Origin: Obelidium mucronatum
Lineage: Eukaryota; Chytridiomycota; Chytridiomycetes; Chytridiales; Chytriomycetaceae
NCBI GenBank assembly: GCA_025765595.1
Contig: JAIVFH010000273.1
Location: 1 to 35,694 of the forward strand
Reading direction: 5' to 3'
DNA: 35,694 bases
The notes below the pieces were generated by a model that searched no databases, was not told where the DNA came from, and worked only from the letters and a program-made list of their open reading frames with translations. The translations under genes were made by a program, and so were the position numbers. Position 1 is the stretch's first letter. Each line of letters starts with the position of its first letter. Below are positions 18,517 through 29,043 of this stretch, one piece after another.

Positions 18517-19533
18517 TTAGTTGAGACTCTTATTACGAATAGCTCTATGAATTTGATTAGGGCAAGAATGGGTGTTTTCCATAGCGTCCCCAACCAATAC
18601 CCATCCACACCGGGAGCAGTCAATTTCGATTTCAGTAGCGTTTAAAATATGATGAGCAACACTTGCAGGTGTGACACAGACATCCAAACCCGACGGCACA
18701 CAGTGTACAAGAGCGTCCCACATCGCTTTAGTAACTTGTTCAAGCTTGACATACTCTTCAACAATTGCACAAGCAGTTTCACAGAAGTTGCTGGGTAGTG
18801 TCTCGTTACCGCACCAATTCACCACAATTTGAAGTAAAGTGTCTGCAGGGGCTTTATCTTCCACCAATTTGTCCAAGAGGAGACAGAGAGATTGTTCTCG
18901 CAAGTATTTTGGTGAGAAATAACCCCTGCCGATTATGTCTCTCCAATTTTTGGAAAAGAAACGCACACACGCGTCAGTCAAAAATTGCATTTGAAAAAAC
19001 TGCGCATTTTCAAAGAGGGGAAGAAAGTGCCTGATGCTAATGCAGTTATAGGCTTCTGCTGATGCGCGATCATCGGGTTCATCTGAGTCATAAATTAACT
19101 CAAGAATTGTACGGAAAGCATTGGGGAAGGGAGGGAGAACGTCGATAGTAGTGATGCTTCTCGAAGCAGCTTTTGTCGATTCGAGAAAGTTGAAGTGGGA
19201 TTTGAAGTACGGATTGGTCTTCAAGCGGTCGCTGTGAGCAAACAGCAACTCTCCATTCTTGAGGACAAGGAGAACATCCGCGTATTTAAGAAATCCGATC
19301 ATGTCATCATCTTCTTCATTATCGCTGTCGTTGAAATCGCGGTGATTGTTGTCTTTGCCGTTGTTGTTGTTGTTGTTGTTGTTGTTGCCACCCCCAACGG
19401 TTTTGGCTTCGTAGACAACAGTGATGATTGAAGACTTGACATCAGCTGTGACTTGCCAAGCTGTCTTGCTGGCAGATGATGCTGATCGCTTCGGAGAAGA
19501 TAGTTCTTGATTGTTTGCAGTTTCGCTTGTCAT
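18517..19533 (-). CDS. BTB/POZ-domain protein with a C-terminal CxxC...HxC motif
   Basis: An intronless 338-residue frame. The N-terminal 80 residues are disordered, with an Asn run (nine) and an acidic patch. A BTB/POZ fold follows at about 82-190, recognised from ADVLLVLKNGELLFAHSDRL, the SHFNFLES strand and PPFPNAFRTILELIYDSDE. A helical region (about 195-290) resembles the linker that follows many BTB domains. The C-terminus carries CSRC...HSC (about 306-324), a possible zinc site. BTB domains mediate dimerisation and often bridge to Cullin-3 ligases, but nothing here fixes the partner. A decayed duplicate lies immediately downstream, so this is the surviving copy of a tandem pair. Confidence 0.85.
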   Translation of the reverse strand: MTSETANNQELSSPKRSASSASKTAWQVTADVKSSIITVVYEAKTVGGGNNNNNNNNNGKDNNHRDFNDSDNEEDDDMIGFLKYADVLLVLKNGELLFAHSDRLKTNPYFKSHFNFLESTKAASRSITTIDVLPPFPNAFRTILELIYDSDEPDDRASAEAYNCISIRHFLPLFENAQFFQMQFLTDACVRFFSKNWRDIIGRGYFSPKYLREQSLCLLLDKLVEDKAPADTLLQIVVNWCGNETLPSNFCETACAIVEEYVKLEQVTKAMWDALVHCVPSGLDVCVTPASVAHHILNATEIEIDCSRCGWVLVGDAMENTHSCPNQIHRAIRNKSLN

Positions 19534-19641
19534 AGTTTCCTATTTTTTTTTTTTTTGCACCAATTATGATAGGTCAGTGTCTGCCCCTCTGATGGTGCGT
19601 GGCAAAACTAATTTTTATTTTTATTTTCCTCTGCCCTCTGA

Positions 19642-20311
19642 GGCCCAAACTATGAATGGGTTTTCGAAATTTTTTTGAGTTTTTTTTGAAAAGTATTTGA
19701 AATAGAAATGAAGTTACTTTTGAAAAAAAAAAAAGTCAAAGACTGGTCAAGAGGTTACTTTGAAAAATAAAAAACTCAAAAGTAAAAAACCCATTCGAAA
19801 ATGCAACTTCTGACACCACCAACAGCCATCAATACCCAATAAAGCTACGAAGATATATAAGAAATAGAACCAGAGCACATCAAGAGGGCCAGTTGATGTA
19901 AGAGAGCTCAGAAGTGTTTGAAGCGGTACAGAGCTGCTCACCTAGCAACAAGAACGTTAGTCCACAGTCTCCTGGGTGCTTAGAATGAAAACGCGACAGT
20001 TGGGTGTGTTGGCGTTGTGATCACAAAGTGTCGCCTCAGACTGTCTTCAGTGTGCGATTATGTGTCCCAGAAGCGGTTTTTTGATGAATAAAACAAATCA
20101 GTGTTGTACAATATACTATTTGGGAGACATACTGTTGTGTTGCAGCCGGGGTTGGTGATATGTCGCTCACTTGCGCATTCATTCATGGTCGCATTTTACT
20201 TTTCAGTTACTTTTGAATGTCAAAAACAACATAATAAAACCTTTTTCTTTTTTCAAAAGTAATTCAAAAGAATTTCAAAAAAATTTCAAAAACTCATTCA
20301 TAGTTTGGGCC
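19642..20311. mobile_element. MITE-like element with terminal inverted repeats
   Basis: The ends are inverted repeats. GGCCCAAACTATGAATG starts at 19642 and its reverse complement ends at 20311. Alignable for 37 bp with two mismatches, the two ends continue as similar AT-rich arms. The flanking trinucleotide on both sides is TGA (19639-19641 and 20312-20314), a possible 3-bp target duplication. The element is 670 bp with no transposase frame, so it would be non-autonomous. Three-base duplications with GG-starting ends fit PIF/Harbinger best, though TGA is not the usual TWA target; this assignment is tentative. The interior includes a 64-codon minus-strand frame (19747-19941) that I do not call as a gene. 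Confidence 0.7.
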
Positions 20312-20655
20312 TGAGGAGCTGATTGCAAACTCCAACAATTTTCGAAATCTTCAAAAGAGGGGTCAACGGGGCACCCGCATCTTACACTGCACCGTTCTCA
20401 AATTTCAAAGACATAAAGTAGAGGTAGTTTTACAAGGTTTCTATGCAGCGTTTTTTCGAAATTCGAAAAACTGACCAAGTTGGCTTGCCGGCGTTTCCGA
20501 TGCCCCAAATCACGCTTCCACACCGTTCCGCTGCAATCAAAGCCGTTCTTGTCCATTGAATTCGATTCAGTATCAACGGCATGGCATTTATTTGCAGATT
20601 GCGTCATATCACTACCAGCTTGCTCACTCTCAAAGCAATTGCACTAAGTCTCTCA

Positions 20656-20699
<44 letters not shown>

Positions 20700-21074
20700 A
20701 CATTTCATAAAGTAACTCATAAAGTAACGGTTAGATTTGTATGTTTATTGTTGTCGACAGAGTCCAGCTCGCGTTCTAAGAAAGATAACGGATAAGAGAC
20801 TTCCAAAAAAACCGGGATATGAAATAAAGGGACGACAGAGATTACAAAAACAAAAAAAGACGGTAGGATAAAAACATGGTTCGAAAAATGGCAAAAAAAA
20901 AAAAGAGAACGCATAGAGTGATAAAACAAAAGCGATGGAAAGAGAATAAAAGGGACAGGAAAAGGAAGAATTTTTGGGATGACAAAAAAACGAGAAGAGA
21001 TCGCAGGGAAGAGCGAATAAGAGGTTCCATGAGAGTGGAGAGACAACGAATCCCCCCGGTTTCTTTTAAACGCG
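20312..21074. other. intergenic stretch with a poly(G) run, no gene seen
   Basis: The stretch between the MITE-like element and the stop codon of the first WSC gene. It contains the 41-nt G run (20656-20696), then a short direct repeat CATAAAGTAA (two copies, about 20707-20728), then purine-rich sequence that is probably the 3' UTR of the WSC gene. Frames here are low-complexity. Confidence 0.6.
20656..20696 (+). repeat. 41-nt poly(G) homopolymer
   Basis: An uninterrupted G run flanked by CTCTCA and CAGACATT. G-runs this long are rare in nuclear genomes and can fold into G-quadruplexes. The exact length is likely an assembly estimate. Confidence 0.9.
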
Positions 21075-22621
21075 TCACACCTCCTCCTGCGAATCGCCAT
21101 CAAATCCCCCCAGCATCATGGAGGCGCGAGCCAGAGCGACGTTCGCATTCACAGCCTCGACACCTTCAATCACGATATCAGTGTCAAACTCATATGTTGA
21201 CATTACATCCTCCACATCGACTTCAAATCGACCCACAGAACCACGTCTGAATTCAAGCGCTGAATCGAGACTAATCATTGACGGACGCGTACTTGCGATG
21301 GACCTTGTTCTTAGAACATCGATAATGCTTTCATTGTTTTCAAACGGGAACGGGGATTGCTGTTGCTGCTGCTGCTGCTGCTGTTGGGTATTGTTGGAGA
21401 AAAGGCTCATGTCTTCTTGGAGATCTCTCGGTGCTGTTCCAGGGAGAGGATCCGTAATGGCAGCGGTGGAAGTGGATGAATCCGAATGATGTGTATGTTC
21501 ATCCGCTTCTCCACCATCTGCACTAGCGGTTTCCTCTTCCAGAATCACAGAAGACGAGTTACTACCACCAACCAGCAAATTCCTCAACTGTGGTAACTGA
21601 AGATAGTCAATCATACTTTGCCTCCTAGACCCATTGTTATTCCCGTCTTCTCCTTCTCGATAATTTGGTGGGTGTACTTCCACAATCTGCGCCTCGCTTT
21701 CGTAGTAAAAGTCAACAACGGTTTTAAGGTCTTGGACATTGTCAATTGCTCCTTCGTCGTCGCTTCCTTCGCCGCCAACGATGATGACGCCGTTTACAAG
21801 TCGAGCGCGGCGCCGCGGTTTCGTGTTCATGATGGTGAATCCGATAGCGAGAACAATTGCAGCTCCTACTATTCCAGCAATAAGAGCAGTTTGGTTGGGC
21901 GCGGATGATGTGGTTGAATCTGAGGCGTTAGTGGTGGGGTTGTTGTTATTGTTGTTGTTGTTGGTATCTGGCTGCCGTTGGGAAGACGGAGAAAAAGGAG
22001 CTGGGACGGGAACGCCTCCGGGTTGGGCTTGAATTTGGGTATTGCTGTTGATATTGTTATCGTTGTTGTTGTTGCTCGATGGCGGCTGATCCACGACAGC
22101 TAAAGTTGGCCTCGCAATGCTGCCACCCTGCGACGGAGCCACCGTAGGGACAACGGGAGGAGGTGGTGGTGGTTGTGGTTGTGGTTGTTGTGTTGGCTCG
22201 ATGGGATTGGGGGCAGGCGCCGGGGCCAGCACGGCGTAGGCCGAGTACACTGGCGCGCCAGCGGCGTCCCAGCCGCCGCACTTTGGCGCAGACGACGGGA
22301 TCGGCGCTGTGGTTGGCTATGTTAGTTGGCTAGGTTGTTCGTAAGAAAGAAGCACGACGCACCCCCGGGACACGGCGCCGCGCAGCCGCCCGCCGCCGCC
22401 GCCGCCGCCGCCGCAGCGACGCACACGCACTCGAAGCGCCACGCGCTCAGCGGGCCGACCAGCGCCACGCCCGCGCCCGCGCACCGCGAAGTGCAGTCTT
22501 CCGGCATCATCGAGTCAGACTCAAACACCGCCGCGCTGCCCGCCGGCGCGCGCACGCACCCGCTGCTGCGCTGCGCAAGCGCCGGCGCGCCCGCAAACGC
22601 GATGCCCAGCAGCAAGAACAT
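21075..22621 (-). CDS. WSC-domain single-pass membrane protein 1
   Basis: Two exons (22621-22363 and 22306-21075) share a phase-1 intron that splits the residue after CPG, giving 496 residues. Features are a signal peptide (first ~16 residues, MFLLLGIAFAGAPALA); a WSC domain with eight Cys (GC, EDC, SRC, CVC, GC, PCPG, CGGWD); a Pro/Gln/Asn/Ser-rich extracellular stalk; a transmembrane segment (ALIAGIVGAAIVLAIGF) with a basic stop-transfer; and a cytoplasmic tail of about 240 residues containing a Gln run. WSC domains bind glycans, and in ascomycetes such proteins are cell-wall stress sensors feeding Rho1/PKC signalling; that role is only inferred here. The first exon is markedly GC-rich compared with the second. 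A CTAAC branch point precedes the acceptor. Confidence 0.87.
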
Positions 22622-22781
22622 CCGTGATCAAAAAGTGTGAAGTGAAAAAATTACAAACAGGCTTGTGCATTCATTTCAATCCAGTCTTGTCACTCGCGCC
22701 TAAAATACTCATTTGCGGAGTTTGTATAGAAAGAAAACAAGGCCAGTACAGTCAATTTGAAAAAAACTTCTATTGGTTGTT

Positions 22782-23871
22782 CTAAATCACAAGTCCCTTT
22801 GCTGCGTCTTTGCCCGAACGAGGTGGAGATGAAGTTGATCTCAGGCTTGACGATGACAACACTGGAGACACTGGTGCTGATACATCCGCTGAATACCGAC
22901 TGTGAGCATACGGTCCACTGACTCCCGTGCTTTGGCTTGTTCGTGGCCCTCGATACATGTCGATAATCTTGTGTTCTGCGCTTCCATCACTGCTGCTATC
23001 CGTCGTCGTCGTGGTATCACTTTCGCGGTGCTGACTTTGTCGTCTCACACGTTGTCCATCAGTAGTTCTCTTTTGAAGCCTTCCAACCATGATTGCGATA
23101 AATACTCCTACAAAGATGAGAGGTCCCACTACTGCGGCAATTATGAGTGTCAATTGGTTGGGAGATGCGCCACCACCAGGTGCATCTTTCAGTGTGTCTG
23201 AACCGGTCGCTGTTGAACTTGTAATCGTTGCTACATTCTTGATGTTGGTTGCAATGGTGGTGGTGGTAGCGGCACCATTGATTTTTCCAGTTGTGATTCC
23301 AATCTGAGTTTGTGATTGTTCAACAACTGGCGGTGGAGGTACCGGCTCGACATCAACCGTAGGATTGGGAATAATAACCACAGTTGTTGTTTTCACTGGA
23401 GGAGGAGGAGGAGGTGGTGGTGGTGGTGAAGGAGGTGGAGGAGGAGGAGGTTGACGTCCCGTTGCATAAAATGACCACACAACGGCATTTCTCAAGTACC
23501 CACCACACGCGGGAGCAAAAGCAGGATTTGGCGCTGCCAGGCAACAATTAAATCAACCCGAAATCGATATCCCCCAAACACAAACCTCCAGGACACAATA
23601 ACAAACAACTTGCTCCAGCAGAAAATCCTGATGACGGCAATGTGTCTGAGCACGCACACGAGAATATCCATTGGTCGGCAGGAGTAGGACCAATCATTGC
23701 ATATCTTGAGTTGCATTGTTGAGTGCAATGGTCAGGCATGATACTGGATGACTGAAAAACGACATTTTGTTGTGGACTCTGGAATCCCGCGAAGCAGCCC
23801 ACGGCTTGTTGTGCTTTGACAAGTATTGGCAGCGCCAGATGAAGCCAAAAGGCCAACCAAATAGCTGCCAT
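22782..23871 (-). CDS. WSC-domain single-pass membrane protein 2
   Basis: Exons 23871-23586 and 23533-22782 are joined at the same phase-1 site after CPG (donor GTTTGT, acceptor GGCAG), 345 residues. A signal peptide (MAAIWLAFWLHLALPILVKA) is followed by a WSC domain (VGCF, DHC, QQC, CAC, LLCPG, CGGY). The stalk begins with long Pro runs. The transmembrane segment is around LIIAAVVGPLIFVGVFIAI. The Ser/Thr-rich tail contains DMYRGP and many Ser/Pro sites. An AGACGCA element lies twice upstream (about 50 and 85 bp before the ATG). It is the shortest of the intron-containing WSC genes. A plasma-membrane, wall-facing sensor or adhesin is likely. Confidence 0.86.
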
Positions 23872-23920
23872 ACTTCCAAAAAAAAGTAATACTTCAAAGG
23901 GGTTCTTGTTCTAATATGAA

Positions 23921-23961
23921 TGCGTCTGAACCAAAAAACAGAAAAAAAGTGCGATGCGTCT
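23921..23961 (-). promoter_or_regulatory. two AGACGCA elements upstream of WSC gene 2
   Basis: The minus-strand heptamer AGACGCA occurs at 23927-23921 and 23961-23955. The same heptamer lies upstream of three other WSC genes of this array. A regulatory role is inferred from recurrence only. Confidence 0.35.
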
Positions 23962-24049
23962 ATTCACAAAAAAAAATAAAAGGAAAAAGAGATCTCTCCT
24001 ACTAATCAAAAACACCTTTTCTTCTTCCCCCCGCCTCCCCCATTTCTTT

Positions 24050-25965
24050 TTAGTCTTGCGATTCTACAATCTCGTCACCAACGTTCAGCTCCCCTTCTTC
24101 AATCACCATAGCAAAGCCCCCATGTTCCTCCTCTTCTTCTTCTTCTTCACCATCTTGGCCATGATTCAAGTTATAATTTTGTACAATGATTTCCATATAC
24201 ATTGATGACGACGCAGTACTCTTTGCAACCCCACTCTCTCCACCACCGCCAATCAAACCAACCGTGGCACTACTCCCAGATTCATTCAATTGATACGAAA
24301 TCGCTGAAGACGTGCTTCTGAATGAAATATCATCATCGCTTTCGTAGTCGTCTGAAGTCGTGGAATGGATGTTGAGTAACGGCCATCGAGGACGAGGAAG
24401 AATGGGATCTGCGAAAGGATTCTGTGTCGTTGTTGTTGTTGTTGCTGATTTTGTTGTTGTTTGTGGTGACTTGGAGGAAATGGGAATAAGTGGCGGGACC
24501 GACGATTGTTGCTGCTGCTGTTGTTGTTGTTGCAATAAATCTTCCCGAACTCTCTCCGACATGGCACCAAGAGTAATGGATTGTCGCGGTAAACTCATTC
24601 CATTGTCGTTCCAGCTTTTCTGATCAAATCCAGTAGAAGCACCAACACCGATTCCACCACCACCACCACCACCGACAGAAGGAATCAAAGTCACAGGAAC
24701 GCCTTTGATTGTTGTTTTCGATATCATTGCTGGGAACTGACGCGGTAAAGGTTTTGGTATAGAAACAGAATTATATGAGGCGTTGTTGTTGCTGTTTTTG
24801 CCGCGCTTCACATCATCCACACTGAGTAGTAGAGGTCTTGGTTCCTTGGGTAACGGGGACGAGGGCGGCGGCGGCGGCGGCGGTGGCGGACGTGGTGTTT
24901 CCATATTATCTGCTGTGGCACCTTTTCGCGGCAAGTCCGCATACACATCGACAATCAAATCCATTCTGTCTCCATAAATATCATTTCTATATGCTTCATT
25001 CGAAGATGATGCCGTTCGTCTTCGCCGCTTTTGGTAGTATGTTACAGCTGCGAATCCAATAATGAGGAATATGGTTGCCCCGACTGCACCTGCAATCAAA
25101 GCTGACGAGGGCTTTGAATGGTTATTGTCAATGTCTGATGTGGTTCCATTGGTGGTGCTTCCAGGGCCGCCGCCGGCGGGTGGCAATACAATGATCACAG
25201 AGTTATTCGAAGACCCATTCATGTCGCTTGGATCCAGTCCCATGTCATCCTCCTCACCGCCTGGTATCAGTGGCGGTGGGCTGACTGTTTGGCCGTTTGA
25301 CAGGGTAGGTCGGATGCTGACTGTTGAACGAACCACCGCGCGTGTAGTAGTTTGTCGAGGGACAGCCGCTGTGGTTGTAGTAGTTGTAGTCGTTGTAGTC
25401 TTAACTGGCGCCGGCGGTTTTGGAGCAGCTGTGGTTGTTGCCTGGCCTTGCACTCTCACTGGTGGTACGGGATAGTATGACCACGCTATATAACCAACGC
25501 CAAGATCGTATCCTCCACAAATCGGGGCAAACGCAGGCTGGGGAGCTAAAAAGAAAAAAAGGGGGGCAAGGAATCGTATTGGAAACAGTCCGTCCGAACC
25601 AAAAAACCCACCTCCCACACACACACACTCTCTCTTTTCAAAAAGAACTCACCTCCAGGACATTTGAACGAACAAGACCCAGAGCTGTACCGAAAAGACG
25701 GCAGGGCAGTCGCACAAGCGCAATAGAACTCATACTGGTTCTGCGGGGTAGGAGCAATGATGGCATAGTTTGAACTAGAACACTTTGCAGCGCAGTGCTC
25801 AGGCATGATGCTGTTGGACTGGAACTGTATTCGAGGCGCTGCTGTTATCGCATAGCAGCCAGAGGAGAGGAGGTCTTGCGCAGAGATGGTGTTGATCAAG
25901 AAACCGAGGACAATCATGATCGTTGTCCCTAGATGATGCTGCCAACTGCCTTGCCGGGCTTCCAT
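24050..25965 (-). CDS. WSC-domain single-pass membrane protein 3
   Basis: Exons 25965-25653 and 25545-24050 are joined at the shared phase-1 intron (GTGAGT...TTTAG), 602 residues, the largest WSC protein here. I start at MEARQG because it places a signal anchor (TTIMIVLGFLINTISAQ) directly before the WSC domain; an upstream in-frame ATG at 26037 would add 24 residues. WSC Cys are SSGC, EHC, AKC, CAC, FKCPG and CGGYD. The stalk is Pro/Thr-rich with Thr runs. The transmembrane segment is near ALIAGAVGATIFLIIGFAAV, followed by KRRRR. The tail of about 340 residues holds polyPro, polyGly, polyGln and polyGlu runs and tyrosine motifs (DVYADL, MYMEII). Confidence 0.86.
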
Positions 25966-26305
25966 TTTGAAGTTGGCTCGCACGATTGATTTTTTTAGGT
26001 GGAGATGTTGTAGCGAGCTAAAAAATGCAATTGACAACGAACCCTGGGATGTCTTGAATTCGGAACGGAACCAAAAAAAAAAAATTGATTAAAAACAAAC
26101 CCGCGAAGCACAAGCCTCTCAAGATTTAGATCAAACAAAGATTGAAGGAAAAGATAAACACTGCGTCTTAAATGCCGAAGTGGATCTGGAAAAAATAATG
26201 AATTCTTTCTTCGTCTCATTTTTTTCTTTTTGTGTTATCGAATTTCAGGCAGGTATATTAATGAACGCAAACCAAACAAAAACAAGAAAGAAAAAAGAAA
26301 AAGTC
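25966..26305. other. intergenic stretch upstream of WSC gene 3
   Basis: 340 bp, AT-rich. It holds the upstream region of WSC gene 3 and the 3' UTR of WSC gene 4. An AGACGCA element (minus strand) lies at 26168-26162. No gene was seen. Confidence 0.5.
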
Positions 26306-27388
26306 TCATCGCCTCAAAATTCCCATTACCCCACGACGTGATAAGTTACTTGAAGTATATGAAGCTTTTGTTGTTCTAGTGGCTTTAGGAGCCTGCTCCC
26401 TCTCTCCACCCACAACATACACCTTCATTGGAGTTTGTTCTTGAAAACCTCCCGCCGAGCTCGGACTACTACGACTGCTATTACTCACAGAGGGAACCAG
26501 CCCGCCAAGTGGTGGGATTTCGGAAGAAGGAGGCGGTGGCGATGTCACGTGATTGTCACAAGCCTCATCCTGTTGCTGTTGACCTTCCAAGGCTGCATCC
26601 CGCCAATGAGGAAACTCGCTGGTTAAAGGATCGATATGAGAGTGTTGATCGGCTAAATATCTCTCCCGTAGCGGGCTTGTCGAGTTTTCCTGTTCCGTTC
26701 GAGACCATCGGCGACGATAGTGAGCCAGACCAAACATACCGATAAAGAGTATTAAAGCAGCAGCTAATGCGAGACATATGAGTGCGATATTTGATTGGGC
26801 TGGTGGTGGCGGGATATTGGTGATATTTGTTGATGTTGGGCTGGCAACTGGTGGAGGTGGCGGCTTGAGACCTGCAGTTGTCTCAGTTGGACCAGAGGGT
26901 ATAGACTCCAATGTGATATAAGAGCTTGACGGTGTTATCATAGACACTGAAACCGTTGTCGAGTCCGCAACATCATCAGACACTGTATTTGAAAACACAC
27001 TCGATGCGGTGATTGTATTGACAGTTGCTGGAAGTTGAAATGTCCCATTAAATGTTGAAGTCGAGGTTGGTGCATGCACAGTGTACATTGACCAAACAAA
27101 TGTACCATTCCGTAACCTTCCACCACAACGTTCATTCGTTCCCGGACAGAGATCAGTGCAATACGCATCTACGATTGGGTAACTTGAAGAAGGATTTCCG
27201 CAAACACAACCAAACTTGCGATTCTTGATCGTTTTGATGGTCCAAGGTCGCAAATAAACAGTTTCTGGACCACATGCAATATGGCAGAGATCTGGGGTCA
27301 TGCGCACATCAAGGAGAAGTGGTTTCGTAACGGACGGTTGAAGGATTCTGACGCAGCTTGTCTTTTGAATCCAATCTTGAGAGGCCAT
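26306..27388 (-). CDS. WSC-domain membrane protein 4, without a visible signal peptide
   Basis: An intronless 360-residue frame. It opens MASQDWIQKTSC, so the WSC domain (first Cys at residue 12; then LCHIAC, CVC, YC, LC, RCGG; about 11-105) begins almost at once and no hydrophobic leader precedes it. A Ser/Thr/Pro stalk leads to a transmembrane segment at 201-223 (IALICLALAAALILFIGMFG), then YRRRW and a tail with SPLRERYLADQ that matches the tails of WSC 7 and 8. Only 85 bp separate its ATG from the stop of WSC gene 5, and I see no leader frame there. It could be a truncated gene, could have a remote first exon, or could insert as a signal-anchor protein. It belongs to the intronless WSC subgroup. 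Confidence 0.75.
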   Translation of the reverse strand: MASQDWIQKTSCVRILQPSVTKPLLLDVRMTPDLCHIACGPETVYLRPWTIKTIKNRKFGCVCGNPSSSYPIVDAYCTDLCPGTNERCGGRLRNGTFVWSMYTVHAPTSTSTFNGTFQLPATVNTITASSVFSNTVSDDVADSTTVSVSMITPSSSYITLESIPSGPTETTAGLKPPPPPVASPTSTNITNIPPPPAQSNIALICLALAAALILFIGMFGLAHYRRRWSRTEQENSTSPLRERYLADQHSHIDPLTSEFPHWRDAALEGQQQQDEACDNHVTSPPPPSSEIPPLGGLVPSVSNSSRSSPSSAGGFQEQTPMKVYVVGGEREQAPKATRTTKASYTSSNLSRRGVMGILRR

Positions 27389-27473
27389 TTCGAATACAAT
27401 TTTTTAAAGGAAAAAATTTGAGTTTACATTTTATTTATAATCCTTTTTTTTTTACTCTAGATTGATAAGATTC

Positions 27474-28617
27474 TTAAGCACTATACGGATGAATAGAGAG
27501 CCCACTTTCCGGTTTTCTAGCGGAAGACGATCTGGGTGGTCGAGTTCGCGAAGCAGGTAACGAAGCAGGAACAGGAAGCGGCGATTCCGGGGGAGAAGGC
27601 GTCATTCTACTATACATTTCAATATCAAATTCGACATCCTCGACGTGCTGGTAATTCATGGGAACAGGAGGAATAAATTCCCTCCTTTCCTGACCACGCC
27701 GGTTACTACGCAGTTTTACAACGACAGCAACCCCGATTGCAAGAACAACTACTGCTCCAACGCTTCCACCAATGATGATGGCAAGATTCTGTGGACCGCT
27801 ACTCGTTGGTTTCTGGGGATTGCCATTCGTTGCGATCCCGGCAACCGTCATTGGTAAATGCTGCGGGGTCCCACCAACGGGAAGCGCAATGTTTGTGAAA
27901 TCAGAGGTGGAGTTTGAAGAAGACGCGAACGATACAGAGGCTCCTCCATTCTCTGAGGCGGCCTGTTTCGTGGCGCTGCTGTCACCATCTCCATTGGGGA
28001 GAACACCATTCTCAGGATCCAAGGCAGTTTCAATCGGAATCTGCGGCGCCACAGGTGGGTTATTTGCCGGGTTTTGGGGCTGTGGGCCCACTGGTTTCGG
28101 TGGTACAGTCGTTCGCGGAGGGGCTGGAGCTGGTGCAGCCGCTTTGGTTGTTGTACGAACTGGTGCTGGGGGTTGTGGAACGACTGCATTGGTGGCATAG
28201 ACAGACCATGCAATGTATCCTGCCCACGAGTCATATCCACCGCACGGTGGTGGATTCCAGGACGTGGCTTAAAGATGTTGTTTTGGTCATCAAAAAAGTG
28301 TGGTTGAAAAGTGATCAAAAAAATTTGGAAGCTCTCTCACATCCAGGACATCCAAAGTTGCAATAACTGGAACTGTATACAGCCGATGGCTTGGTGTTTG
28401 CACATGCGCAGTAGTACATGTATGCATTGGACGGAGTCGGTGCGATCATGGCGTAGGCGTTACTTCCACACCAGCCTATACAGTCTCGTGGCATCAAGTT
28501 TGGACTCTGCGCCACAATGTTGGGAGAGTATGTCATTGCATAGCATCCGGAAGGGCTTTGTGCTTGGACCACCCTTGCCGCAGCGAGGGCCAAGATCATA
28601 GCACCCCAAGGTTGCAT
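27474..28617 (-). CDS. WSC-domain single-pass membrane protein 5
   Basis: Exons 28617-28341 and 28267-27474 are joined at the shared phase-1 site (GTGAGA...TTTAAG), 356 residues. The start MQPWGAMILALAAARVVQAQ gives a clean signal peptide; an in-frame ATG at 28668 would add 17 hydrophilic residues. WSC Cys are SGC, RDC, GWC, CAC, FGCPG and CGGYD. The Pro-rich stalk is followed by a transmembrane segment (LAIIIGGSVGAVVVLAIGVAV). The tail carries FDIEMYSRMTPSPPESPLP, closely matching the tail of WSC 6 (FDIDLYRRMTPQPPRSPIP). Together with matching WSC sequence this marks genes 5 and 6 as a close duplicate pair. Confidence 0.87.
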
Positions 28618-29043
28618 ATTTTTTCCACGACGATTATCAATTTCATTTTGGCTTTTGTTTTTTTGCAATGTGTGGCTTCCAGACCAAATGCGTCTATTTA
28701 ATCAAAAAGGAGACCATCTCCACAAAAAAAAGTAAATTGACTCAACTGAACCCTGCCTTTGCTTTTCTTTAACTGTCAGCATCTGCTTTTTTTTTGAGAT
28801 CTATAACGTACGCATTTCTTCCCCTAAACGAATGTAAAAATGGTAGACCGTTGTGAATCTTCAAACTGTGTCTAAGCATTCATGAAATGCTTGCACTCAA
28901 ACAGGCTGAAACAATATCATGAAAACATTTTATAATTTATATAACATAAAAAGTAAATGATTTGTTTTAATTCTACTACTCATATAGGCCAAAAAGAAAA
29001 AAAAAACTTTTATAATACGCTCCCCCCAAATCCGATCCTCTCT
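28618..29043. other. intergenic stretch upstream of WSC gene 5
   Basis: 426 bp, very AT-rich. It contains an AGACGCA element (minus strand, 28695-28689, about 72 bp before the ATG of gene 5) next to a GATTAAAT sequence, and the 3' UTR of gene 6. No gene was seen. Confidence 0.5.
28689..28695 (-). promoter_or_regulatory. AGACGCA element upstream of WSC gene 5
   Basis: Heptamer shared with the upstream regions of WSC genes 2, 3 and 6. Here it sits 72 bp before the start codon, preceded by GATTAAAT. Confidence 0.35.

Noticed and set aside
19747..19941. 64-codon hydrophobic minus-strand frame inside the MITE-like element
   Set aside because: Short, no homology recognised, and it overlaps the AT-rich arm of the element. 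A captured gene fragment is possible but unsupported.
20717..21103. 128-codon Phe/Ser-rich minus-strand frame
   Set aside because: Low-complexity sequence in the probable 3' UTR of WSC 1, overlapping its end in another frame.
21360..24540. CAG/CTG, CGG and GTT triplet repeats in WSC and receptor genes as separate repeat elements
   Set aside because: They are in frame and encode homopeptide runs (Gln, Gly, Asn, Pro) of the proteins already listed. No CRISPR-like or satellite organisation is present.
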